Below, piece by piece: positions 16,485 through 24,164 of a stretch of 30,887 bases of DNA (position 1 is its first letter; each line of letters starts with the position of its first letter). The stretch lies in assembly GCA_964461715.1 (NCBI GenBank), contig CAYWVR010000038.1, positions 1 through 30,887 of the forward strand. Direction: 5' to 3'. This DNA is from CAYWVR01 sp964461715 (GTDB taxonomy: Bacteria > Planctomycetota > Phycisphaerae > FEN-1346). Made by a program: the position numbers and the translations under genes. The notes under the pieces are model-generated. The model searched no databases, had not been told where the DNA came from, and saw only the letters and a program-made list of their open reading frames with translations.

Positions 16485-17510
16485 ATGGCCGACCTCGCCG
16501 ACGCCGCCGACCGCATCGAATGGATCGAGACCGCGTGCGACTACTGCGGCACGGAGGAGGCGGCGCCCGTCCTCTCCGGCCCCGACCGTGTCTGCGGCCT
16601 GCCCGGCGAGTTCCACGTCGTCCGCTGCCGCGCCTGCGGACTGGTGCGCACAAGCCCCCGCCCGACAGCCGAGACGCTGGGCCTGGCCTATCCCTCCGGC
16701 TACGAGGCCCACCAGGCGGCGCCGACGGCCGAGCCGCCCGAGGGCCTGCTGCGCTGGGCCCTGGTGAACCTGCGGGGCTATCCGTTGGGGCGGCGGGCGC
16801 CGTGGCCGGCGCGGGCGCTCCTCTACCCGGCGGCAGCGTGGACGCTGGCGCATCGCGATCGGGTCAGATACCTGCCGTACGAGGGCGAGGGGCGACTCCT
16901 CGACGTCGGCTGCGCCTCCGGGCGCTACGTCGCGCGGATGAACGCCGCCGGGTGGCAAGCCGAGGGGCTCGACCTCTCCGCCGAAGCCGTCGAGGCCGGG
17001 CGGCAAGCGGGCCTGGAGCTCCACGTCGGCACCCTCCCCGGCGCGGACCTGCCGCGCGGGGCGTACGACTGGGTGACGATGTGGCACGTGCTGGAGCACG
17101 TCCCCTCGCCCCTCGCGACGCTCCGGGCGGTGCGCGAGGTGGTCCGGCCCGGCGGGGCCGTGGCCATCGTCTCGCCGCTCATCAACAGCCTCGCCTCGGC
17201 GTGGACCGGGGCCGCTTGGTTCGGCATGCGCGAGCTGCCCCGGCACCTGACGCACTTCTCGCAGGCGACGCTCGCCCGCCACCTGGAGAAAGCGGGGCTG
17301 GAGGTGCAACGAGCCCGGCCGATCCGGCGGCCCACGTTCATGCGACACTCGTTCCGGACGCTGGCCAAGGAGACAGGGCGGCCATTTCATCGGTGGCTGG
17401 GGGAGTCGAAGGCGGCGGCGCGGCTCTTGAGTTTCGCGGCCCGGGCCCTGGGACGGACCGACGAGGTCCTCTTCGTCGCGCGGCGGCCGGGAAACGCGTC
17501 CCCGCCTTGA
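16485..17510 (+). CDS. Zinc-finger class I SAM-dependent methyltransferase
   Basis: The product is 341 residues. A four-cysteine N-terminal finger (C18-x2-C21 and C48-x2-C51, the second in VVRCRACGLVRTSPRP) is typical of methyltransferases that modify nucleotide- or lipid-linked sugars. The SAM motif is LLDVGCASGRYV (D140, G142, G146), followed by GLDLSAEAV, MWHVLEHVPSP and VVRPGGAVAIVSP. LPRHLTHFSQATL fits the C-terminal part of this family. The ATG lies two bases after the glycosyltransferase stop, so it belongs to the same transcript. The substrate is unknown. Confidence 0.9.
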   Translation: MADLADAADRIEWIETACDYCGTEEAAPVLSGPDRVCGLPGEFHVVRCRACGLVRTSPRPTAETLGLAYPSGYEAHQAAPTAEPPEGLLRWALVNLRGYPLGRRAPWPARALLYPAAAWTLAHRDRVRYLPYEGEGRLLDVGCASGRYVARMNAAGWQAEGLDLSAEAVEAGRQAGLELHVGTLPGADLPRGAYDWVTMWHVLEHVPSPLATLRAVREVVRPGGAVAIVSPLINSLASAWTGAAWFGMRELPRHLTHFSQATLARHLEKAGLEVQRARPIRRPTFMRHSFRTLAKETGRPFHRWLGESKAAARLLSFAARALGRTDEVLFVARRPGNASPP

Positions 17511-17595
17511 TTCCACCCGGCGCGACGGGTAGCATACTCCGTCCGCGCGGCCGACGGGACGGCCCGCGCGCCGCCCGGAGCGCCGAGGAGCGTCG

Positions 17596-19065
17596 ATGAA
17601 GGTCCTTTTGGTCAGGCCGCCGATGGAGTTTCGGCGGGGATGGGACGTGGCGGGCCAGGCCCCCGTGCCGCTCGCCCTCCTGTACCTCGGCGCGGTGCTC
17701 GAGCGCGACGGCCACGAGGTGACGGTCTTCGACGGGGCGATCCAGGAAACGCCCTCGAACCTCGAGTTCGACGCCGAGGGCGTCCTACACATCGGGGCCC
17801 CCTGGGCGGCGGTCGCCGACGCCGCACACCGCACGCGACCCGACGTCGTCGGCATCAGCAGCATGTTCTACACGCAGATGCCGCAGGCCCTGCGCGTCGC
17901 GCGCCTCGTCCGTGAGGCCCTGCCGGACGTGCCGATCATCGTCGGCGGCGCCCCCGTCACCGTCCGGCCCGAGGACTACCTGGCCGAGCCGGCCGTGACC
18001 GCGGCGGTGATCGGCGAGGGCGAGCCGGTGGTCTCGCGGCTGGCCGAGGTGCTCGCCGCCGGGCGCTCGGTGGAAGGTTTGCCGAACGTCGCGTGGCGCG
18101 ACGGCGACGCCGTCCGCACCCACGAGGAGCGGGCCTTCGTCGACCTCGACGCCCTGCCCGACCCGGCGTACCACCTCGTGGACGTCGCCCCGTACCTGCG
18201 GGCCCCGTGGCGCGACCGCCGGGGGGAGTGGCACTGGAAACCCACCCCCATCATGACGGTCCTGACCAGCCGCGGATGCCCCTTCAAGTGCACCTACTGC
18301 GCGGTGCACCTCCACATGGGCCGCACGTACCGCTACCAGTCGGCCGAACGGGTCCTCGCGCACCTGCGGTCCATCGTCACGGACCTGGGCCTTCGGCACG
18401 TCCACTTCATCGACGACAACCTGGGCCAGCATCGGGGACGGTTCCGGGCGATCCTTGACGGCCTCATCGCGATGCAGGAGGAGGGCCTCGGCATCGAGTG
18501 GGACACGCCTATCGGCATGCGGACCGATCGCCTGGACGAGGGGCTCCTCGCGCGGGCCCGCAAGGCCGGCTGCCGCTCGATCTACCTGACGGTCGAGTCC
18601 GGCAGCCAACGGGTCCTGGACGAGGTCATCCACAAGAACCTGGACCTGGCGAAGGTCGTCGAGGCCGCCGGGGCGTGCAAGCGCCTCGGCATCAAGGCTC
18701 GGGCCGGGTTCATCATGGGGCTGCCGGGCGAGCGGCTCGAGGACATGCAGCAGACGATCGACTTCGCGCGGCGACTTCGGCGCGAGTTCGGCATCCGGGG
18801 GCACCTCTGCATCGGCACGCCCCTGTACGGCACCCGGCTCCACGAGACGTGCGTCCGCGAGGGATACCTCAAGAAGGAAGTCATGCCGAACCACGTCGCC
18901 CGCAGCTTCTTCGAGCCGGGCATGATCGAGACCGAGGACTGGTCCATCGACGATCTCCGCCGCATGCAGGCCGCCTTCCGCGACCAGGATGGCTGGCTGC
19001 ATCGAACGGTGCGGCGGCTGCGGCACGGTCTGTCGGACCTGGTGCACCCGGTGGCGCCGCGGTAA
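17596..19065 (+). CDS. B12-binding radical SAM protein
   Basis: The product is 489 residues. The N-terminal 150 residues are a cobalamin-binding-like Rossmann domain (KVLLVRPPMEF, LALLYLGAVLERDGHEV, VVGISSMF, PIIVGGAPVT, IGEGE). The radical SAM barrel has SRGCPFKCTYC, with cluster ligands C228, C232 and C235, followed by FIDDNLG and IYLTVESGSQRVLDEVIHK. This is the class-B methylase or oxidoreductase layout seen in glycan, lipid and hopanoid modification. GAGGAG lies just before the ATG. It is 85 bases after the methyltransferase on the same strand. The reaction is unknown; modification of the glycan made by the preceding genes is inference. Confidence 0.9.
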   Translation: MKVLLVRPPMEFRRGWDVAGQAPVPLALLYLGAVLERDGHEVTVFDGAIQETPSNLEFDAEGVLHIGAPWAAVADAAHRTRPDVVGISSMFYTQMPQALRVARLVREALPDVPIIVGGAPVTVRPEDYLAEPAVTAAVIGEGEPVVSRLAEVLAAGRSVEGLPNVAWRDGDAVRTHEERAFVDLDALPDPAYHLVDVAPYLRAPWRDRRGEWHWKPTPIMTVLTSRGCPFKCTYCAVHLHMGRTYRYQSAERVLAHLRSIVTDLGLRHVHFIDDNLGQHRGRFRAILDGLIAMQEEGLGIEWDTPIGMRTDRLDEGLLARARKAGCRSIYLTVESGSQRVLDEVIHKNLDLAKVVEAAGACKRLGIKARAGFIMGLPGERLEDMQQTIDFARRLRREFGIRGHLCIGTPLYGTRLHETCVREGYLKKEVMPNHVARSFFEPGMIETEDWSIDDLRRMQAAFRDQDGWLHRTVRRLRHGLSDLVHPVAPR

Positions 19066-19084
19066 GGCGGGCCGGGGACGAGGC

Positions 19085-19180
19085 GGGTGGCATGGCCACG
19101 CTGCAAGCGCGTGGCCATGCGCGGACGAACGCCCGCGGCGCGAACATGCCCACGCGCTTGCAACGTGGGCACGCCACCCC
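19085..19180. repeat. REP-like double palindrome
   Basis: Two hairpins face each other. GCATGGCCACG (19090-19100) pairs with CGTGGCCATGC (19110-19120). The second unit at 19145-19179 is an inverted variant of the first, so the whole region can also fold into one long cruciform. A third related unit lies at 19657-19691, and together they bracket the small membrane-protein gene. Confidence 0.8.
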
Positions 19181-19278
19181 CCGGCGCGAAGCGCAAATGC
19201 GTCCTTGAGTCGGGCTGCGGGGGCCGATATCATACGCACGGGCTCGCCGGGCAGGCGGGCGCGAAGGAGGCCAAGACT

Positions 19279-19650
19279 TTGGATTGGGCGATTCAAGGGA
19301 TGCTGACCTTAGCCGGCGTGTCGGTGCTCGCCGCCGGCTGGGTCCTGGCGGGGCGCGGCCGCATCGGGAAGGGGTACGCCCTGTTCTGGACCGCCGCGGG
19401 TCTGGCCCTGGTGGCCGCGGCCGTCCTCTACGCCCGCTGGGAGCTCGTGCTGGCCGCCGCGGTCGTGCTCGTGGGGGCGGGGGCCTTGGCGCTGACGCTC
19501 GAAGGCGCGGCTTGGGAGGCCCGGGAGAAGGTCCTCCGCAACGAGATCGCCGCCCTCCGCAAGGAGCTCGAAGGTCTCCGCGAGGAGCTCAAGGAGGCCC
19601 GCCGCCCGCAGCCCGAGCAGAAGCCGCGCCCCCCCTCGCTTCGCACCTGA
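19279..19650 (+). CDS. DUF2304-like membrane protein
   Basis: The product is 123 residues from TTG 19279, with AAGGAGG ending eight bases upstream; the frame is open earlier through the palindromes. There are three hydrophobic helices (about 5-23, 34-50 and 53-75) with GRGRIGKGYALFWTAAGLAL between the first two. A charged coiled coil (residues about 80-115, LRNEIAALRKELEGLREELK) and a basic proline tail follow. The size, the basic loop before a tryptophan-containing helix, and the coiled end match DUF2304 proteins. These often accompany lipid-linked glycosyltransferases, in keeping with the preceding cluster. The family call is tentative. Confidence 0.65.
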   Translation: MDWAIQGMLTLAGVSVLAAGWVLAGRGRIGKGYALFWTAAGLALVAAAVLYARWELVLAAAVVLVGAGALALTLEGAAWEAREKVLRNEIAALRKELEGLREELKEARRPQPEQKPRPPSLRT

Positions 19651-19656
19651 CGCGTA

Positions 19657-19691
19657 CCGGTGGCATGGCCACGCGGCCTTAGGTGGCCATG
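19657..19691. repeat. REP-like palindrome, third unit
   Basis: CATGGCCAC at 19664-19672 pairs with GTGGCCATG at 19683-19691. The outer GGTGGC matches the left unit of the 19085-19180 element. It begins seven bases after the stop of the small membrane-protein gene and may stabilise or terminate that mRNA. Confidence 0.75.
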
Positions 19692-19763
19692 TTCGGCTCG
19701 ATCGCTTCACACGAAACCCGGGCGACAGTCCGGTACGTCGCCCCGAAGGGGAACGCATCCGCC

Positions 19764-20468
19764 ATGGCCGACCCCGCGCCCGTCGAGTTCCTGACCGTCG
19801 CCCCGCATCCCGACGACGCCGAGCTGGGCATGGGCGGCACGCTCGTGAAGCTCGTCCGGGGTGGGCGGCGCGTCGCCGTCGTCGATCTGACGAGCGGCGA
19901 GCCCACCCCCTTCGGCAACCCCGAGACCCGCATCGCCGAGACCCACGCCGCCACGAAGGTCCTCGGTCTCGCCCATCGCGAGAACCTGGGCCTGCCGAAC
20001 CGGACGCTCGAGGCAACAATCGAGGCCCGGGTCCTTCTGGCCGCGGCCTACCGCCGTCTCCGGCCGCGCGTCCTCTTCATCCCGTACTGGCGGGACTCGC
20101 ACCCGGACCATCTCGCCGCCACGCGCCTGGCCGTCGAGGCCCGTTTCCACGCCAAGCTCACCCAGACCGACATGGCCGCCGAGCCGCACTGGCCCGCGCG
20201 GGTCCTTTTCTACTACTGCACGCACCTGAAGGCCCACGAGGACGTGGCGTTCATCCTCGACATCTCGGAAGAGTTCGCGGCCAAGCGGCGGGCCATCGAG
20301 TGCTACCAAAGCCAGTTCTGGACGGGGCGCGGCGAGCAGGCCGGGGCCGTGATGGACTACGTGGAGGGCCTGAACGCCACCTGGGGCCGCCTCATCGGCC
20401 GGACCTGCGGCGAGGCCTTCGCCGTACAGGAGATGCTCGGCCTGGAGAACCTGGAGGGGGTGGTTTAG
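19764..20468 (+). CDS. bshB1: PIG-L family deacetylase, BshB1-type (bacillithiol biosynthesis)
   Basis: Zinc-dependent N-acetylglucosaminyl-malate deacetylase, the second step of bacillithiol synthesis. The 234 residues are typical. TVAPHPDDAELGMGGTL holds the zinc and base residues H15, D17 and D18. YWRDSHPDH supplies H113 and H116. The order of motifs, with DLTSGE, GLAHRENLGLPNR and ECYQSQFW, matches BshB1 rather than other LmbE-like deacetylases. ATG 19764 follows an AAGGGGA at a slightly long spacing. No bshA or bshC is in the window. Dispersed element copy B begins directly after its stop. Confidence 0.88.
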   Translation: MADPAPVEFLTVAPHPDDAELGMGGTLVKLVRGGRRVAVVDLTSGEPTPFGNPETRIAETHAATKVLGLAHRENLGLPNRTLEATIEARVLLAAAYRRLRPRVLFIPYWRDSHPDHLAATRLAVEARFHAKLTQTDMAAEPHWPARVLFYYCTHLKAHEDVAFILDISEEFAAKRRAIECYQSQFWTGRGEQAGAVMDYVEGLNATWGRLIGRTCGEAFAVQEMLGLENLEGVV

Positions 20469-20626
20469 GTTCGGTCTGACGAATCGGGTGTCGGCCCGAG
20501 AGCGAGCGAATTCACTGCCGGCCAGGAGCCCGAAGCAGGCGATTCGCCTCTAATCCCCGATGCAGGGCGACGCCGCCCGCGGCGAATGCCGCCGCTCGAA
20601 GCCCGATCCGGTTCGTCAGACAGAAC
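20469..20626. repeat. Dispersed element with terminal inverted repeats, copy B
   Basis: The left end at 20469-20487 (GTTCGGTCTGACGAATCGG) matches the reverse complement of 20608-20626 at 17 of 19 positions. The core shares long blocks with 11179-11323, including GCAGGCGATTCGCCTCT and GGGCGACGCCGCC. It lies between the bshB1 stop and the lipoprotein gene and carries no convincing ORF. Confidence 0.7.
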
Positions 20627-20656
20627 GCAAGACCTGAACCGCAACCCCTTGCAAAC

Positions 20657-20672
20657 AAGCCGCTTGCGGCTT
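20657..20672. repeat. Short inverted repeat AAGCCGC-tt-GCGGCTT
   Basis: A perfect 7-bp inverted repeat with a two-base spacer, 27 bases before the lipoprotein start. The inner GCCGCTTGCGGC also occurs at 24084-24095, just after the agmatinase stop. It may be an operator or a tiny dispersed palindrome. Confidence 0.45.
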
Positions 20673-20698
20673 AGTCTACCCTTGGATCGGGGTATACC

Positions 20699-21910
20699 AT
20701 GCGTCATACGCGCCTTGCCTTGGCCGCCTTGGCGTCCCTCACGGCCATCGCTGCCGGTTGCCAGAATGGCATGAAGATGAACTGGGGCCGCGACCGCGGC
20801 GCCCTCGGCGTCGACTGCACCATCCTCCTCGTCGAGTACCGCGGCCCCCGGGCCCGGGCCGACGCCGACCGCATCGCCTCCGAGCTGAAGGAGCAGGGCA
20901 TCAAGGACGTCTTCGTCGTCGCGGGCCACGAGGAAGCCACCGTCTGTGTGGGCCGCTACGAATCCATGCACGATCCCGACGCCCGGGCCATGCTGCCCCG
21001 CGTCCGCCGCATCCGCGACCGCCTGGGCCAGTATCCCTTCATCTCGGCCGTGGTGGTGCCCGTGCCGGAGCCCACCCCGCCGACCGACTGGCCGCTCCGC
21101 GAGGCCCCCGGCGAGTTCACCCTCCAGGTGGCCAGCTGGGAGGCCCCCGGCCGCAAGCAGGCCGCCACCGACTACGCCGACGCCCTCCGTCGCCAGGGCC
21201 ACCCCGCCTACGTCGACCACGGACCTCAGTTCAGCATCGTGACGGTGGGGGCCTTCGACCGCAGCATCTTCAGGAATCCCGAAGCGGTCGATCAGCCCGA
21301 CAAGTTCCGGGCCAAGATCACGGATCCGGCGGTCCTGAGCCTGATGGAGCGATTCCGGCACCTCCAGGTGGAGGGCCGGCCCGCGGAGGTCACCGAGGTG
21401 GCCCCCTCCACCGGCCGCCGCACCGCCCGGACGCTGACGACGGGCCTCATTCGCATCCCCGGCCGCGACGCCCCCCCGCCTTCGTCCGATGCAACCCCCG
21501 TCTTCCGCATCGCGCTGACGGCCGCCGGAGAGCAGTTTGACCACCTGCGGGCCTCCGGCCTGGCCCACTCGGCCGCCGGGGTGCCGGCCCTCGCCACGAC
21601 CCTGACGAGGCAGGTTCTGGGCCAGATTCCGGCAGACCAGGGCCGCCGCATCGGCCTCCTGGCCCTGGTGCCGGAGGGCGACTCCGAGGCCGAGATCCAA
21701 GCCGCCTCCGTCGCCACCCGGGCCGTCCTGGCCGCCCTCCAGGCCGACGCCAAGGCCACGAACCGGGTCGCCGTGGACACGCCCGAGGCCCTCGGGTTCC
21801 TCGAGGCCGCCGGCCTCGGCTACGCCGACGTCCTCACCGAGCCCGGCCGCCTGGCCGACGTCCCCTCGCTCGACCTCCTGATCGTCGGCACCGTCCGCCG
21901 CCAGAGGTGA
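20699..21910 (+). CDS. Lipoprotein with two SPOR-like repeats
   Basis: The product is 403 residues. The signal sequence MRHTRLALAALASLTAIAAG ends at C21, a plausible lipidation cysteine with an AAGC box. Two similar segments at about 41-88 and 139-187 have the SPOR pattern, in which a beta strand, an A..A..L...G helix, and a final V.VG.(Y/F) repeat. SPOR domains bind denuded septal peptidoglycan in other bacteria. The C-terminal 120 residues form a separate domain ending in LDLLIVGTVRRQR, weakly reminiscent of LpoB-like domains. It ends three bases before rdgB, so the two are cotranscribed. A cell-envelope role is inferred. Confidence 0.75.
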   Translation: MRHTRLALAALASLTAIAAGCQNGMKMNWGRDRGALGVDCTILLVEYRGPRARADADRIASELKEQGIKDVFVVAGHEEATVCVGRYESMHDPDARAMLPRVRRIRDRLGQYPFISAVVVPVPEPTPPTDWPLREAPGEFTLQVASWEAPGRKQAATDYADALRRQGHPAYVDHGPQFSIVTVGAFDRSIFRNPEAVDQPDKFRAKITDPAVLSLMERFRHLQVEGRPAEVTEVAPSTGRRTARTLTTGLIRIPGRDAPPPSSDATPVFRIALTAAGEQFDHLRASGLAHSAAGVPALATTLTRQVLGQIPADQGRRIGLLALVPEGDSEAEIQAASVATRAVLAALQADAKATNRVAVDTPEALGFLEAAGLGYADVLTEPGRLADVPSLDLLIVGTVRRQR

Positions 21911-21913
21911 CCC

Positions 21914-22531
21914 GTGCCCCGCACCCTCGTCATCGCCACCCGTAACCCCGGCAAATTCCGCGAGATGGCCGCCCTCCTGGGCGACCTGAAGCTGGAATTG
22001 CGGTCCCTGGACAACTGGCCCGAGGTGGGCGAGGTGCCCGAGACGGGCGAGACCTTCGAGGAAAACGCCCGGGCCAAGGCCCTCGGCTATGCCTTAGCAA
22101 CCGGCGAATGGGCCCTGGCGGACGATTCCGGTCTCGAAGTTGACGCCCTCGGCGGGGCCCCCGGCGTCCGCTCCGCCCGCTGGGCCGAGGATGAGGATGC
22201 CGAAGACGACCGCCAAGCCCGGGATGCCGCCAACAACGCCCGCCTTCTGGCCGAGCTGGCCGCCCGCCCCGAAACGCCCTGGACGGCCCGGTACCGCTGT
22301 GTCATGGCTCTGGCGACGCCCGACCGGGTCGTCTCCACGACCGAGGGCGCCTGCGAAGGGGCCATCACCGACCGTCCCGCGGGCACGGGCGGGTTCGGCT
22401 ACGACCCGTACTTCGTCCCTGAGGGCTACGACCGGACCATGGCCCAGCTCCCCCCCGACGAGAAGAACCACATCAGCCACCGCGGCGAAGCCCTGCGGAA
22501 AATGCGCGAGCGGCTCGAAAAACTCTTGTAG
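21914..22531 (+). CDS. rdgB: XTP/dITP diphosphatase (RdgB/HAM1)
   Basis: Hydrolyses non-canonical purine triphosphates (XTP, dITP) to monophosphates, keeping them out of DNA. The 205 residues fit the family. TLVIATRNPGKFREM is the nucleotide-binding start, ETGETFEENARAKA follows, and ADDSGLEVDALGGAPGVRSA holds the catalytic acids. GGFGYDPYFVPEG and ISHRGEAL close the site. GTG 21914 is used, with AGAGGTGA overlapping the preceding stop. The Ala/Glu/Asp-rich stretch at about 94-104 is a normal variable loop. Confidence 0.95.
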   Translation: MPRTLVIATRNPGKFREMAALLGDLKLELRSLDNWPEVGEVPETGETFEENARAKALGYALATGEWALADDSGLEVDALGGAPGVRSARWAEDEDAEDDRQARDAANNARLLAELAARPETPWTARYRCVMALATPDRVVSTTEGACEGAITDRPAGTGGFGYDPYFVPEGYDRTMAQLPPDEKNHISHRGEALRKMRERLEKLL

Positions 22532-22624
22532 CGGCCGCCCCGCCGCCGGGACAATGGGCCCCGTCGGACACGCTCGATCCGGCCCCCGCCTCGCCGGGGC
22601 GGCCAACGCCAAAAGGAACACGCC

Positions 22625-23188
22625 ATGCTGCCACGTAACGTCTTTTTCACCAAGGGGTTGGGCATCCATCGCGAGAAGCTCGCGAGCTTCGAGCTGGCCC
22701 TGCGCGACGCCGACATCGAGAAGTACAACCTCGTCCGCGTCTCCAGCATCTACCCCCCCGGCTGCAAAATCATCACCCGAAAGCAGGGCATCGAACGCCT
22801 CAAGCCCGGCCAGATCGTCTTTTGCGTCATGGCCGAGGCCGCCTCCAACGAGCCCGGACGCCTCGTCGCCGCCTCCATCGGCCTGGCCGTCCCCGCGCGC
22901 GGCGAGCAGTACGGCTACCTCTCCGAGCACCACAGCTTCGGCGAAACGGGCCAGAAGGCGGGCGATTACGCCGAGGACCTCGCCGCCACCATGCTCGCCA
23001 CCACGTTGGGTCTCGAATTCGACCCCGAATCGGCCTATGACGAGCGGAAGGAAATCTATCGCATGAGCGGCAAGATCGTCCGCAGCCGCAACGTCACCCA
23101 GAGCTCACGCTGCGACAAGCACGGCCGCTGGACCACCTGCGTCGCCGCCGCCGTCTTCGTCGGCCACACCCCCATCGATATCCCGTAG
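22625..23188 (+). CDS. pdaD: Pyruvoyl-dependent arginine decarboxylase
   Basis: Converts arginine to agmatine using a pyruvoyl group made by self-cleavage. The 187 residues match the proenzyme size. The cleavage site is VSSIYPPG, with S40-S41; S41 becomes the pyruvoyl of the larger chain. Other family marks are LVRVSSIYPPGCKII, GQIVFCVMAEAASNEPGRL, and EHHSFGETGQKAGDYAEDLA with the likely catalytic glutamate. AAAAGGA precedes the ATG. The next gene, 19 bases on, encodes an agmatinase, giving arginine to putrescine in two steps. This enzyme type is known from archaea, chlamydiae and other bacteria including planctomycetes. Confidence 0.93.
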   Translation: MLPRNVFFTKGLGIHREKLASFELALRDADIEKYNLVRVSSIYPPGCKIITRKQGIERLKPGQIVFCVMAEAASNEPGRLVAASIGLAVPARGEQYGYLSEHHSFGETGQKAGDYAEDLAATMLATTLGLEFDPESAYDERKEIYRMSGKIVRSRNVTQSSRCDKHGRWTTCVAAAVFVGHTPIDIP

Positions 23189-23207
23189 AGAACGCCGGAG
23201 GGCCGTT

Positions 23208-24083
23208 TTGAGCGATCCTGAGACCGTCAGCCGCGATTTCCTCGGCCTCCCGCCCGAGACGACCGTCTATGAGACCGCCCGTATCGTCGTTCTGCCCGTC
23301 GGCTTCGAGGCCACCACCAGCTACGGTGCGGGCACCCGCGACGGCCCCGACGCCCTCCTCCAGGCCAGCCGCCACGTCGAGACGTATGACCCGGACCTCG
23401 ACGTCGACCTCGCCGAGGCCCCCATCCATACCTGGCCCCAACTGATGCCCGATTTCTCGGCCCCGGAGGCCATGGCCGACCGGATCCAGCGGGTCGCCGG
23501 CCTCCTGGCAAAGGACGGAAAGTGGGTTCTCGGCCTCGGAGGGGAGCATAGCGTCACGCTCGGGCTCGTCCGGGCCGCCGCCGAGGAGGCCGGCCAGTCC
23601 CTCTCCGTCCTCCAGATCGACGCCCATCTCGACCTCCGCGAGGCCTACGAAGGCTCCCCCCAAAGCCACGCCTCCGTCATGAGACGAATCGTCCAGGAGG
23701 GCCACCGGACCGTCCACGTCGGCATCCGAAACGCCTGCCCCGAGGAGCTCCAATACGCCCGCGAAAAGGACCTTCCCATCCTCTGGGGACGCCGCCTGCA
23801 CGAGAACGACGGCTGGATCGGCGAAGTCCTCGACGCCCTCCAGGCCCCCGTCTACCTCTCCGTGGACGTCGATGGCTTCGACCCGTCGGTCATCCGCTCG
23901 ACCGGCACGCCCGAGCCGGGGGGTCTGCTCTGGTGGCCCGCGATGCGGCTGCTGGAGGCCCTTTTTGAGCGCCACAGGGTCGTGGGGGCCGATATCGTGG
24001 AGCTCGCCCCCGGCGACCGGGCCTCCGAATTCGCCGCCGCACGCCTCGCCGCACGCCTCTGCGCCCACGTCCTCTCGGCCTGA
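23208..24083 (+). CDS. speB: Agmatinase (ureohydrolase family)
   Basis: Hydrolyses agmatine to putrescine and urea with a binuclear manganese centre. The 291 residues are typical. Metal ligands are visible in GGEHSVT (H114), QIDAHLDLR (D138, H140, D142) and LSVDVDGFDPS (D220, D222). TTG 23208 is the start, with GGAGGG at 23197-23202; no ATG fits as well. It follows the arginine decarboxylase at 19 bases, so substrate and product link the two genes. Other ureohydrolases such as guanidinobutyrase or arginase share the motifs, but the context favours agmatinase. Confidence 0.92.
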   Translation: MSDPETVSRDFLGLPPETTVYETARIVVLPVGFEATTSYGAGTRDGPDALLQASRHVETYDPDLDVDLAEAPIHTWPQLMPDFSAPEAMADRIQRVAGLLAKDGKWVLGLGGEHSVTLGLVRAAAEEAGQSLSVLQIDAHLDLREAYEGSPQSHASVMRRIVQEGHRTVHVGIRNACPEELQYAREKDLPILWGRRLHENDGWIGEVLDALQAPVYLSVDVDGFDPSVIRSTGTPEPGGLLWWPAMRLLEALFERHRVVGADIVELAPGDRASEFAAARLAARLCAHVLSA

Positions 24084-24164
24084 GCCGCTTGCGGCCGGAC
24101 TCGCCCGCACTCCCCCCGGAACCTTGTCCCCCCGCCGGGGATTAACCTCCGGAAGGATCCCGAC

